From an uncultured Lachnospiraceae bacterium (GTDB lineage Bacteria > Bacillota > Clostridia > Lachnospirales > Lachnospiraceae): DNA of 64,000 bases. A model generated the notes under the pieces. The model was given only the letters and a program-made list of their open reading frames with translations. It ran no database searches and was not told where the DNA came from. Positions 39,601 through 47,982 of the stretch are shown here, one piece after another. Every line of letters starts with the position of its first letter. The first letter of the stretch is position 1. The position numbers were made by a program, and so were the translations under genes. The stretch covers positions 1 through 64,000 of the forward strand of contig URDN01000002.1 of the NCBI GenBank assembly GCA_900546495.1. The letters are read 5' to 3'.

Positions 39601-41794
39601 CTACCGTTACTCCGGTAAGATCCTGATAACCAGAACCGCCAAGCTCTCTGAATTCCCACTTCACATCTTCGATGCTCAGTTTTTTCTGCGTCATCGGATC
39701 TTTAAAATCAAATTCCTTTAAAAATTCAAAACCGGGATCCAGAGTGACTGTTTTGCCGGTTACCGCTGTGACTACTTCATTGATATCTGGGACAACAAAG
39801 TCTGTCTGGGAAGAACCGTCTCTGCGCACACTGATTGACGGCATTGCAAAAATCTTCTGTACTTCCTCCACTGCACAGACATCATTCTCGTCACTTCCCT
39901 GTATAAACAGTTGGAGGGTCAATTCCAGTGGTCCCGGCTGCAGCGGGGTAAAGCACCAATGTGCTTTGAGATTTCTGCCACTGCCGATGGATTGCGATTC
40001 AGATTTTTTCTGTTTTCCATATTTATTGATATAATAATATATGTATTTGTATGATGTCTCTGTCTTATCAGTAAGTCCCAGCTGTTCCAGCCGATCCAAG
40101 GTTGCATTGTCCGGATACACGACAAAGTTCTGCGGATCCCCTTTTACACCAATCGTAGTATCCACATTAAAATGCATGACTTCCGACACCTGAGCAACCG
40201 GTGCATCTGAAATGAAGAAGATATAATAATCATCAAATGTACGCGTATGCGTATTATGACCTACCCACTTTTCTTCTACCTGCATGACCAGCTTGTACCT
40301 TTTGCCTGGCTTGTAATCAATTTTTTTGCCTTTTGTGGTCCGTAATTGATTCACATCACAAACAGGTGCCGTAGATTCCATCTTTTCCGAAATGATGGAA
40401 AAACCATCCTGCACCCAGAACCTCCAGGTGATGGTGCGATCTGTTCTGTCCTGATAATCGAACGCGAGTTTTTCCTCTTCCTCCGGTGTAAAATATGGTT
40501 CATACGAGGCATCAAACACATATGGTTTATTCTCATTTGGATTGTAAGCATTCGTTTCGCCTGTATCGCGGTCATTTATCTTCACCCGAGAACCATAGTC
40601 TGACTTTGGCCGGATGATCGTCTTCTTACTTCCTGTGACGTCACCGTCTTTCTCTGCAAGCTCTTCACCACCATAGATCAGATCTGCCTCTTCCATATTT
40701 ACCCATTTTTGAAGAATGTTGACCTCTCCGTATCGGCCGGGCATATAGTTATGATGGGTAAATCCTTTAAATAAATCACCGGCGTCAGGCGATTCTGGAA
40801 CGTATCCCTCGATAACTACTTTATCTACCTTATGCGTATCAAATGTTCCGGCTTTGATCTGCACATTGACATCGTTCTGATAGTATGTCTGAAATACATC
40901 GGCACCGCCACAGCCTTTGAAGTATCCATCCGTAATGTTGATACTGGCACCTCGTTCCATCTGAAAAACTGCACATTTTTTTACTTTGCCGGTATCCGGA
41001 CGAGGATTCCATCCCGTATACGGCGTATAGGAATATCCTCTTGCCAGAAGTGCTCCGCCATATATAGAGACTTTACTGTTCGTTCCTGCTACGATCACAG
41101 AACCGTTTGCCTGGTTGCGGGCATAGCCATCATAGCAATATTCATCTTCCGGACCGTTACAGCAGGCTGCATACATCCATTGCTTTTTCGAACGCCCACA
41201 TTCAAAAGTCGCTCCGGAAGCGTTGATTTCTAACTCTCCGCCATCCGATACGTGGAACATATCCACGCAGGCTGTATCTGCAAAAGTATCGTTTGCATCG
41301 CAAATCCACGTATCACATGCGATCTTGCCGCCGCCTTTACTGTCCACGATCGTCAGTTTGGCACCATCCTTGATCTGAAATATAGTAAAATGATATGGTC
41401 TGCCACCTCGAAGATAGTTATATGGTTTCATATAAAGCGTTTTACCATTCAGGTCAATGACATTATTTCCCTTTACATTAACATTACCGATCCAGTCTCT
41501 TGTGTTGTGAGAATTAAATTCAACACTGATATCGCTCTGCAGGCGGATCTTTGTATTGCTGCCTGTACTTTCCAAAGCTTTCACCATGTTTTTGTACCAG
41601 ATTTCCGACGTTCCGCCATATTTGGTACCATCCGGCGCCGTATGATTTCCGATGTTCATCCATTGACTGTAATCATCTGTTGCAAGTGCCATGTCTTTCG
41701 CATTTACCGGCAGTGCCGAAAGCGGCACCATACCGACTGCCAGCACGATCGCCAGCAGCAAACTGACCATCTTGCTGCGCTTTTTGCCTCTCAT
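36620..41794 (-). CDS. Very large secreted beta-helix protein with Big_2, X-module and dockerin
   Basis: 1724 residues from ATG 41794 (GAGGAGG upstream). A signal peptide (MVSLLLAIVLAVGMVPLSALP) is followed by a right-handed beta-helix-like region (about 70-340: repeated NVIDLNGKTLYM, GELEINASGATF, GASINITDGYF). A Big_2-like segment lies near residues 940-1010, then long unassigned beta-rich sequence. The C-terminus has an X-module (PAGTYTLNVMKKNHVTREY) and a dockerin (GDVNGDGKVNMKDW; second loop EVSGDKKINMKDW is degenerate) ending KLLW. It is predicted to be held on the surface by the cohesin protein encoded next. No catalytic motif recognised; it may be an adhesin or glycan-active protein. 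Confidence 0.8.
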   Translation of the reverse strand: MRGKKRSKMVSLLLAIVLAVGMVPLSALPVNAKDMALATDDYSQWMNIGNHTAPDGTKYGGTSEIWYKNMVKALESTGSNTKIRLQSDISVEFNSHNTRDWIGNVNVKGNNVIDLNGKTLYMKPYNYLRGGRPYHFTIFQIKDGAKLTIVDSKGGGKIACDTWICDANDTFADTACVDMFHVSDGGELEINASGATFECGRSKKQWMYAACCNGPEDEYCYDGYARNQANGSVIVAGTNSKVSIYGGALLARGYSYTPYTGWNPRPDTGKVKKCAVFQMERGASINITDGYFKGCGGADVFQTYYQNDVNVQIKAGTFDTHKVDKVVIEGYVPESPDAGDLFKGFTHHNYMPGRYGEVNILQKWVNMEEADLIYGGEELAEKDGDVTGSKKTIIRPKSDYGSRVKINDRDTGETNAYNPNENKPYVFDASYEPYFTPEEEEKLAFDYQDRTDRTITWRFWVQDGFSIISEKMESTAPVCDVNQLRTTKGKKIDYKPGKRYKLVMQVEEKWVGHNTHTRTFDDYYIFFISDAPVAQVSEVMHFNVDTTIGVKGDPQNFVVYPDNATLDRLEQLGLTDKTETSYKYIYYYINKYGKQKKSESQSIGSGRNLKAHWCFTPLQPGPLELTLQLFIQGSDENDVCAVEEVQKIFAMPSISVRRDGSSQTDFVVPDINEVVTAVTGKTVTLDPGFEFLKEFDFKDPMTQKKLSIEDVKWEFRELGGSGYQDLTGVTVDKNGRCSVDQNGTYRAKFDYNGKTWYSPNPVLVSGKDYDSTRMPYITGKSSHRNWTDPHYLQINLNKDANWYTVTEYLIKLQSRPKGAPAKSSQIKCDSDGKLDMNRFFYSNDFVPGDYTFVAYVYGKDKYGNSYRERSEPFYVKMEKESSGNYLTVNGEMLSDPSRENSNFPYMVPAGVTKLNFEHKIYPSDSTIDSYWNYTYKWFSSDPQIVNIDSDTGQAEALRPGSATVGYRIYNSSGAVCEENSVRVDVPIAGFEVEPIDYTDYIGQSYTSIKPVVKSVWSASGLKITEETDKYLDFDIWNFTSSGMSSAEMSKVAYNDYVRFTYRVHAKEGYFMVMKKDYKSSSTQYYSVDTAELETNGFSGDTVIRKAVDLGADPAYVGGSANYYRITTFDKNTNAYSFEEGGSTWSKAVFPVTVFVRNPDVQYLKTINFSTREPVKNDYRYEGDDWAKGYYTHFMKLNITNLKGIKTVYGRDMWSYTSRVSKLDGDPKGSGNPYEDADAESSIEWYNVIRDVFDAKQKPTARYDDGIYFNEFDVQLSSDETAAGQKFSIAPDVKVFLNGHEIDFAGVYYNFGGEPRVIFKYYFDVGSVESFTQATVKGIRAPRAGEKMTSAEDTYVEESGDLYVSNLTWFVDKNGNHSYDVGEECRVRADSSGNYDPDKSELAEDGTFRVDRKYSVFVEVSSEKGRIANGGIFQLYMTQENGADALLSVDNAPNGTYAFQKTLVSRFDATLREGEPHESYRFNEIPSGATHGFSVDSYWVKDEETGESMVSKELQPGRKYRFGITYKAAPNNSFADDFKVSVEGKELTDGVTVSKEKDNVHIEVVFTMTATGVEVSGSAVSFQSETEPVTLQLIEQGKADVFKETTVSGGTKSGNKYTVDYAFTEVPAGTYTLNVMKKNHVTREYTVTVGTDPVKQDVVIQLLGDVNGDGKVNMKDWNNVYAHVNKTTELKDYALKCAEVSGDKKINMKDWNRIYAHVNKTKLLW

Positions 41795-41834
41795 CTCTCT
41801 TCCTCCTCTCTTTTTGCAGGATCCTTTCTTCCTG

Positions 41835-42218
41835 CTACATCGCATAGATCTGATCCATCAGATACTCTGCGGTCATCGATCCATAGAAAAACTGGTCGAT
41901 CAGACCGTTTTTCTTGGCATCACGGATGTCCCTGGCTGCCTGCTTTTCCGAATTGGAATCAACGATAAGGGCAATCTTGCACTCGGGACACACCGTCTTT
42001 ACCTTGTCACGAAGCTTCATCCTCTCGCAGAGCAGCCAGGGGGTATAGCCTGTCACTTCCATAATCAGAACAAACGGTTTGTACAACCGACATAGTTCGA
42101 CTGTGTTCATTGGGGATTCTGCACGAACTACATCGATGTCGTAGTCTGAATTTTTGAAGGCGGCCGCTACAGAATCAGCAAACAGATAATTCTGCATATC
42201 GACCACAATTTTTTGCAT
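41835..42218 (-). CDS. Stand-alone receiver-like protein with Glu at the phospho-acceptor site
   Basis: 127 residues from ATG 42218 (AAAGGAGG 9 bp upstream). It has the size and strand pattern of a CheY-type receiver. The position of the phospho-acceptor Asp is Glu54 (LIMEVTGYTP), aligned with Asp54 of the neighbouring response regulator. The acidic pocket and the conserved Lys are also changed. It probably cannot be phosphorylated and may mimic the active state. No output domain is present. It is the first gene of the cohesin-dockerin run, 40 bp ahead of the 1724-residue protein gene. Confidence 0.65.
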   Translation of the reverse strand: MQKIVVDMQNYLFADSVAAAFKNSDYDIDVVRAESPMNTVELCRLYKPFVLIMEVTGYTPWLLCERMKLRDKVKTVCPECKIALIVDSNSEKQAARDIRDAKKNGLIDQFFYGSMTAEYLMDQIYAM

Positions 42219-42298
42219 CAACCATCCCCTCCTTTCCTTTGCGTTACAAAATGCCTCAATTATTTGTTTCCTCTTTCTTTATCTGAATTTTAGCAAAG

Positions 42299-42347
42299 AA
42301 AAAAGGCTCTGTCTGTCCTCATAACTGTGGACAAATGAGCCTTTTTC
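42299..42347 (-). terminator. Intrinsic terminator after the response regulator
   Basis: AAAAAGGCTC and GAGCCTTTTT arms, with inner TGTCC/GGACA pairing, end in a T run on the minus strand. It separates the two-component genes from the receiver-like and dockerin genes, which therefore need a separate promoter or readthrough. Confidence 0.8.
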
Positions 42348-42367
42348 CATATCTTTTTTTCATCTTA

Positions 42368-43003
42368 TCACAAATCCAGCTGGCTTCCCGGCACAACGAG
42401 ACGTTTTCCGACCGCCGCGACCATGAGACGATTCCGGTTTGGGTAACCGGTTTTCTCCAGCATACGGTTAATATAAGTACGCACAGAGGATTCTGCCACG
42501 TTCAGTTTGGCAGCGATCTCCGCATTGGTTTTTCCTTCACACAGCAGACGCAGCGTTTGCAATTCCTGGTCTGATAATTCACAGGACAATGCTTTGCCCA
42601 GCTGCACGGCCGGTGTACTGTCCGGCCAGAACTGCCTGCCTTCCAGTGTCCCTTCGATCACATCCACGAGATCACCGGAAGGGGAATCTTTGTACCAGAA
42701 ACTCTCGGCACCGATTTTTCTTGCCCGATCCAGGAAACGTCCTTCCAGCATAGAAGTCACCATCACAATTTTGATCCGCGGATAAAACTTTTTGATCGAT
42801 TCCGCTGCTGTCAGACCGTCTGAATCATTTTCTGTACAGATATCCATAAGGATCAGGTCGATATGCCCCTCGCTGCATCGCTGCAATGCCGCATCCGCCC
42901 GGGTCAATGTCCCTGCCACTTCACAATCTGTGCATTTTTCCACACAGGAGCACAGATACATGCGCGCCAGTGCCTGATCCTCCACAATCAGTATTTTTCT
43001 CAT
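42368..43003 (-). CDS. NarL/LuxR-family response regulator
   Basis: 211 residues. The receiver domain has phospho-acceptor Asp54 (LILMDICTEND) and an acidic pocket in IVEDQ. The C-terminal LuxR-type HTH (about 145-205) reads LSDQELQTLRLLCEGKTNAEIA and SSVRTYINRMLEKTG. It probably binds DNA when phosphorylated by the kinase encoded 18 bp upstream. The nearby cohesin-dockerin genes are its most likely targets, an inference from position only. Confidence 0.9.
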   Translation of the reverse strand: MRKILIVEDQALARMYLCSCVEKCTDCEVAGTLTRADAALQRCSEGHIDLILMDICTENDSDGLTAAESIKKFYPRIKIVMVTSMLEGRFLDRARKIGAESFWYKDSPSGDLVDVIEGTLEGRQFWPDSTPAVQLGKALSCELSDQELQTLRLLCEGKTNAEIAAKLNVAESSVRTYINRMLEKTGYPNRNRLMVAAVGKRLVVPGSQLDL

Positions 43004-43021
43004 AACTCTCTTTTAACTCCC

Positions 43022-43978
43022 TTACTCATGTTTCCTTTTTGGTATCTCAATACAAAGAATAAATTCCGGTAAACTTTGTATACGCATTGTCCCGCCTGCT
43101 GCCTCAATCCGGCGGCGTAAATTTGTCAGTCCACCGCCCTCCCGGACCGGCTGCTCCGGCTGTTTGCCATTATTCCGGATCATTACGGTGACGTTGTCAT
43201 CGTTTTCCGGGATACAGGCTGCAAGTTCTGTGGCCTTTGCATATTGCACGGCATTGGTCAGGCAGACCTGCATTGCCGTATAAATAAGCTCTGACATATC
43301 TCCGTCTGGTATCTTTCCGGTGATTCGAATAGTTACACCACTGCTTTTTGCTGCATGGTACAAGCTGTCCTTCGCAGGCTCCAGAACCGAATCACGGAAC
43401 GCAATGCTTTTCTCCCATTCACGGAGCACTACTTCCGCAGAGATACGATCCAGATCCCCGGCAAGAAATTGCTTCGTCACGGTAATGCAGGAGGCAAGGC
43501 TGTCATGCATGGCAGATTTTGCTGCAAGTGCTTCTTTCTCCCGTGCAACAGCTTCCACCGTTTTGGAAAGCTCCTTCAGCTTTTCTGCATCCTGTGCCAA
43601 TTTATGATTATCAATGGCAAACTGTGTCAACGCCTCATGCAATTGAGTGACATCTGCAGCCGTAAGCTGTGTATAAGTTTCTTTGTAACGATCCGTGACG
43701 ATCCTTTTTTCAAATTTCCATATCGTCTGATCCGGAAACTGATACGTATTCTCCGCATGGGCAATGGGCACAACCCCATCCGGCGGGGATGCGAGTGCCT
43801 GCTCTGCCTCCGCCAGATATTGAATCGAACTGTGAAGCAGATACTGACTCAATTCATACATGCGGCGATTGCATAATACGACGCCTCCTGTGCTGTCAAA
43901 AAAGCATGTGGCTGTAGGTAATTGATCGAAGCTTTCTTTAATGACATTAAATCCGAAATGTCTCCGTTTTAAGCGCAT
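43022..43978 (-). CDS. Soluble NarX/LiaS-type sensor histidine kinase
   Basis: 318 residues with no membrane segment. A PAS-like N-terminal domain (about 10-105) leads to a coiled linker and a HisKA_3-type helix with His158 (AMHDSLASC). The ATPase domain has an N-box near 240 (CLTNAVQYA) and a glycine motif GGGLTNLRRR near 287. Because it lacks a transmembrane sensor, it may receive input from the membrane protein encoded just upstream, whose stop codon lies 4 bp before this start. Confidence 0.85.
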   Translation of the reverse strand: MRLKRRHFGFNVIKESFDQLPTATCFFDSTGGVVLCNRRMYELSQYLLHSSIQYLAEAEQALASPPDGVVPIAHAENTYQFPDQTIWKFEKRIVTDRYKETYTQLTAADVTQLHEALTQFAIDNHKLAQDAEKLKELSKTVEAVAREKEALAAKSAMHDSLASCITVTKQFLAGDLDRISAEVVLREWEKSIAFRDSVLEPAKDSLYHAAKSSGVTIRITGKIPDGDMSELIYTAMQVCLTNAVQYAKATELAACIPENDDNVTVMIRNNGKQPEQPVREGGGLTNLRRRIEAAGGTMRIQSLPEFILCIEIPKRKHE

Positions 43979-43982
43979 CCTC

Positions 43983-45596
43983 TCACCCTCCTATCTGTGT
44001 GCGGATCAGCCACAAACCGTCCTCATTGCAGACAGTAACCTTCCTGGTGGCAAGCACGGACAAATCTGCCGCACATTCCACTGACAGATCCATCTCACTG
44101 TCCGATACAGAAATAAACAATGACTGTAACTCATCAATTGCATGTTCTGCGACATCTTTTATCAGATCAAACAAACGCAATACCTCGGTGGCACGCATCG
44201 GTCCGGTTGTGCGATAGACCACACCACATTCTGTACCGCAGGCTGTCATGGCGCGCACTGCTTCATCTACGGTCAAACGGATTTCCTGTTGCGGGAGCAA
44301 TTCATATTCACGGCACAGAAAACGCAGATTTACACTTCTTTTGATATATGTACCTAGCAACAGAATGCGTTTCATCAGACGCTTCTGCTCAGTGGCATCG
44401 GCATTCTTACACTGCGCAACCAGCTGACGGATGTGGGAGGTCTGTTCCGCATAACGTGTCTCCAATTCATCATAGATGCGGTTCTTTTCTGTTAATTCGT
44501 ATAGCTTTTTCTGAACCAGATAAGCTTCCTGCAATTTTTTCTTATTCTCGTGTAATACCATCCTGTTTTTGGACAAACGAACCTGTAATTGCGAAAGCTG
44601 ACGTATATTATCCTGCCACACGACATAACCACCGCTGATCGGCGCAGATGAAATCCGCATTTCATCTTTGTAAAGGATGCTGCCGACCTGCTGCGGACAG
44701 ATCACATCTGTTTTGGCAGCCTGGGAACGCAGCACAATATGCCCTTCACGGTCTGCAATACAGGCTGCCAGCGTAGTTGCCTCAAATAACTCTGCATATC
44801 CTGTATTGGACTGTATCATCCGACAGTAGATACAGCTTTCATAGATTGCTGCGTACAACAGACAAAACATCACATTCATATCTCCGAACAACCATCGGAC
44901 ACCCGATACATCTGTCAGGTACAACACAGCATACAAAATCATAAGACAGGCGATGCCAAATGGCATGAGCCGCCTCTTATTGCTGCCCGGTATACGGCTT
45001 TTTTTCCAAAAACAGATGAGAGAACACAGGATGCAGCCGACCATCCACAAAATGCTCACAAAATACAGCAGGCAATGAGAGTAGGAATAATTGTCCGGCA
45101 CACCGGGGACACCACTGGAAAAAGCAAATACGTGCTGATGCAGATCATTGGTGATCACACACGCAAACAGCACAATCGGAATCACTGCAAGCATTCGTTT
45201 CTTCAGATTCATGCGATAGTCCTCCGGCTGTCCCAGACACAATGCGGTATACATCCCCAGCAATGGAATAAACAACATCGGCAGATAATACAAATACCAT
45301 AAATAACGAGCAACCGTCAGATCTGTCACCACTTCGTATTTTAATGTGCGCAATATAAGCCAGAAAAGCATAAACGCTGCTATCAGACGCAGACAATGCA
45401 ATGCCTGCTTTTGCAAAATCCGCCGGTCGATCGAATACCCCCACAGAGCAAATAATAGCAAGTATAAAACTGCACGGATAGTACTCGGATACTTCCCCCC
45501 GATATCATACATGGCAAGCATCCGACAAGTGTACGCTGCTGCCACGATCACAAACGCCACCAGGATGGCATACGCTTGTTTGTATTTTCGTTTCAC
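43983..45596 (-). CDS. Membrane sensor protein with 7TM-type N-terminus and coiled coil
   Basis: 537 residues from GTG 45596 (GGGAGG upstream). About seven membrane helices cover residues 5-255, like the 7TM N-terminal domain of some Gram-positive histidine kinases. A PAS-like segment (about 265-325), a coiled coil (about 335-405) and a C-terminal domain follow. The C-terminal part resembles a degenerate kinase dimerisation/ATPase region but shows no clear N-, D- or G-boxes. It may sense a surface signal and pass it to the soluble kinase encoded next. It is the first gene of the three-gene signalling operon. Confidence 0.75.
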   Translation of the reverse strand: MKRKYKQAYAILVAFVIVAAAYTCRMLAMYDIGGKYPSTIRAVLYLLLFALWGYSIDRRILQKQALHCLRLIAAFMLFWLILRTLKYEVVTDLTVARYLWYLYYLPMLFIPLLGMYTALCLGQPEDYRMNLKKRMLAVIPIVLFACVITNDLHQHVFAFSSGVPGVPDNYSYSHCLLYFVSILWMVGCILCSLICFWKKSRIPGSNKRRLMPFGIACLMILYAVLYLTDVSGVRWLFGDMNVMFCLLYAAIYESCIYCRMIQSNTGYAELFEATTLAACIADREGHIVLRSQAAKTDVICPQQVGSILYKDEMRISSAPISGGYVVWQDNIRQLSQLQVRLSKNRMVLHENKKKLQEAYLVQKKLYELTEKNRIYDELETRYAEQTSHIRQLVAQCKNADATEQKRLMKRILLLGTYIKRSVNLRFLCREYELLPQQEIRLTVDEAVRAMTACGTECGVVYRTTGPMRATEVLRLFDLIKDVAEHAIDELQSLFISVSDSEMDLSVECAADLSVLATRKVTVCNEDGLWLIRTQIGG

Positions 45597-45907
45597 GGCC
45601 TCCCCTCCCTCATACTTCTGTACTTCCGAAATGTCTTTTGTTATTTATAGCGTAGCATATACGACTTTTTTTCTCAACCTGGAATTTCTACTGTTTCTTC
45701 ATACTATCTGTATTATGATTAATACTGCTTTCTAAATCTCTCCAGTAACAAAATGTCAATAATTTTTTAATCACTTTTTCAAAAAAGGAAAAAAATAGAA
45801 CGTATAGTTAATTTCCATACGCTCTATCTCACATTTCATATTAAATTTTGTATTCTACAAACTTGAATTTCATGAATTATCGCTTGCCTTAAACTTGCTG
45901 ACACAAA
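45597..45907. other. 311-bp AT-rich gap with one terminator-like hairpin
   Basis: AGAACGTAT (45797-45805) pairs with ATACGCTCT (45817-45825) and is followed by a T-rich run on the minus strand, consistent with a terminator for the XRE gene. The rest is AT-rich sequence without a gene. Confidence 0.55.
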
Positions 45908-46369
45908 TCATTTAGTTTCCAATCCACTCAAATAGAATTGATATAACAAATACACCAGAGAAAATATACCAATTAACAAATACGCCACATTTTCTTTTAA
46001 AGATACTAGATACGATGAGAATACAACAAAGCCAATAACCTTGATTACCGCTTTAATTTTTCGATTTTCAATCTTATCAATTTTACAACAGATAAAACGT
46101 ACTCCAATAACCATAGGAGAAAATAAGATTGCAATCAAAATTAATATAATATTTTGCTTATTAAAAATAAGCTTTGATAACTGTTTTTTCTCATTATCCT
46201 TGATGTCCAAATACTGGTATAGCAATATAAGAGAGGCTTGGTCAGGAACACTTTTTCCCAATTCCCATTTCGAAATTGTCTGTCGCGTAACAAAGACAAC
46301 ATCAGCCAGTTGTTGTTGGGTTAAGCCCTTTTCAATTCTGGCTGATTTAATCAAATCTGATATTTCCAT
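45908..46369 (-). CDS. XRE-family regulator with membrane-spanning C-terminus
   Basis: 153 residues; GGAG precedes the ATG. Residues 1-60 are an HTH_3 domain (GLTQQQLADVVFVTRQTISKWELGK). The rest holds three likely membrane helices. Such membrane-tethered XRE proteins are common in Firmicutes and often control small membrane-protein or peptide-resistance genes. The next upstream gene encodes a small membrane protein. Its base composition is noticeably AT-rich compared with the neighbouring blocks. Confidence 0.85.
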   Translation of the reverse strand: MEISDLIKSARIEKGLTQQQLADVVFVTRQTISKWELGKSVPDQASLILLYQYLDIKDNEKKQLSKLIFNKQNIILILIAILFSPMVIGVRFICCKIDKIENRKIKAVIKVIGFVVFSSYLVSLKENVAYLLIGIFSLVYLLYQFYLSGLETK

Positions 46370-46385
46370 AGTTGTACTCCATTTA

Positions 46386-46667
46386 TTATCTGTTTTTAAT
46401 AGTGTCGCATAATGTTATTGCTAAACAAGCAACTATTACAAGAAAACTCATCTGATGTTTAATAACAACGCAAAATAGGCTAATTGCCAATAACATACCG
46501 ATAAAAGCAATCATACTATACTTGTATATCCTAGGATGTTTTTGGGATAATGCATTCGATATTTTTACAATTACTGCTATCATAGGAATAATTAATACCC
46601 CCATAACACCAAATAAAATTCCAGTTGCAACAACACTCATTTTGTTTTTCTTTAATTCCTTCAACAT
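46386..46667 (-). CDS. Small membrane protein
   Basis: 93 residues with three predicted membrane helices and an AAAGGAGG ribosome site. No family recognised. It lies 16 bp upstream of the XRE gene in the same AT-rich patch and probably forms an operon with it. A role as immunity or target protein of the regulator is possible but only inferred. Confidence 0.65.
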   Translation of the reverse strand: MLKELKKNKMSVVATGILFGVMGVLIIPMIAVIVKISNALSQKHPRIYKYSMIAFIGMLLAISLFCVVIKHQMSFLVIVACLAITLCDTIKNR

Positions 46668-46803
46668 ACAAAGAACCTCCTTTGTTTTTGATACTTTGAT
46701 ATTAAAATAGAATTCTTTTTATGTCACGCAACGCTTGTGAAAACAGGCGCAACGGTAACGATTTTCATTCTGGTCATCGAAAGCAAAATTCCGATTTGGC
46801 ACA

Positions 46804-47328
46804 CTACATTTTCCCGTTTTCCTCTAAGCTTTTTGCCAGACAATCATAGTTTTCCGCCAAGCCGTCTACAGTGATCAGTTTTCTCCCAGCCGTATCGTAC
46901 AAAATCATGGCGTCCTTTTTGCCAATTTCCACTTTACCGACATCCTGCATGGACAGTTCGGCTTTTTTATGAAGCAACCCGTATATTTCCATGCTCGCCC
47001 CTGTCACAACGATACTCCATCTCGATGCCCACAGCATGACAAGAAAGCCAATTGTCGCAAAAACAAGCGCAAAATAGAGGTGTCCCATCGTAACGGACTC
47101 ATTTCCGCTCACCTTGAATGCGAGGAATATGAAAAACAAAGCGATTCCCAGCAGAAACATGGCCATATAGACATATTTCAAAGCAGACGGAAGCGTGACA
47201 ATATACTGCGTATCACTTTGGATTTTGCCGCTGATAGCAATTTTTTTGCGATTCAGATGTCCAATCACGCCGTACAGAATGCTGACGGCTATTACAAAAA
47301 CAATACATTTGACAATGTCAATGGTCAT
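46804..47328 (-). CDS. Membrane protein with PH-like soluble domain
   Basis: 174 residues; AAGGAG precedes the ATG. One membrane helix at the N-terminus and two near 50-105, then a C-terminal domain of about 65 residues (IVVTGASMEIYGLLHKK...GKKDAMILYDTAGRKLITVDG) that resembles the beta-sandwich of bacterial PH/DUF membrane proteins. Function unknown. It is separated from the XRE pair by 136 bp. Confidence 0.65.
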   Translation of the reverse strand: MTIDIVKCIVFVIAVSILYGVIGHLNRKKIAISGKIQSDTQYIVTLPSALKYVYMAMFLLGIALFFIFLAFKVSGNESVTMGHLYFALVFATIGFLVMLWASRWSIVVTGASMEIYGLLHKKAELSMQDVGKVEIGKKDAMILYDTAGRKLITVDGLAENYDCLAKSLEENGKM

Positions 47329-47412
47329 TTTTTCGTTCTCCTTGTGTGTTCGTATTTTTATACATTCTCTTGAAATTCCGATTTGTTACTCACATGATAT
47401 CATATTTTTTTT

Positions 47413-47898
47413 TCAATTACATCCACCTAATTTTAATACACTGCCATCCTCATGGATTTCCACCAAGTGATCCACCGGCATATACGTCGTTGAGCGGTGA
47501 TGCTGCGGCCAGTTAAATTCAATACCACCGGAAATCCACGGACCGGCAAGTCCCACCAGCGCCGGTTTGATCACATGATTATAATATACAAAGTCGTAAT
47601 CATTTGTTTTATCGTATGCACGCTGGATTCGTCCGCCAAGTTCCGGTAGGATCATAACCTTCAGATATTCATTTTCCAGATATACTGCGTGCCAGATCTT
47701 GTCTTTCTTTTCATGACTGATTTTTTCTGTAGTCGGATACGGATATACATTTCTTGCTCTCATTATATTCCATACAGTTCCTGTTTTCATACGATTTAAT
47801 TGCTGATTTATTGTAAAAAATTGCTTTTGACATAAGCTAATAAGACACGTATACTTACAATGATTACTAAAATTGTAAATTGAACGCAGAATAAGCAT
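47413..47898 (-). pseudogene. Remnant of a DUF5107-family protein gene
   Basis: The frame contains a recognisable stretch of a DUF5107 protein (VYPYPTTEKI, YLKVMILPELGGRIQRAYD, GGIEFNWPQHHR), but the family is normally many hundreds of residues long. The C-terminal part ends abruptly after HEDGSVLKLGG, and the N-terminal 45 residues are not family-like. The first codon lies inside a repeat fragment (47880-47900). So both ends seem lost. An intact copy would be a cytoplasmic protein often found next to AraC regulators, as here. Confidence 0.75.
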
Positions 47899-47900
47899 TC
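47880..47900 (+). repeat. Left-end fragment of the dispersed structured repeat
   Basis: TTGAACGCAGAATAAGCATTC matches the 5' end of copy A exactly, in plus orientation. The rest of the element is missing. It lies 83 bp before the AraC gene and at the edge of the DUF5107 remnant. Confidence 0.75.
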
Positions 47901-47982
47901 AATCAATACCAAACCATTTACAACATTATTTTTTTGCAAAGCATTTTACATATTTCTAAATTTCAATACTCAGGAGGGTCCT

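Noticed and set aside
47770..47898. N-terminal extension of the DUF5107 frame as a real protein start
   Set aside because: The first codon falls inside a repeat fragment, the extension is not family-like and no ribosome site precedes it.
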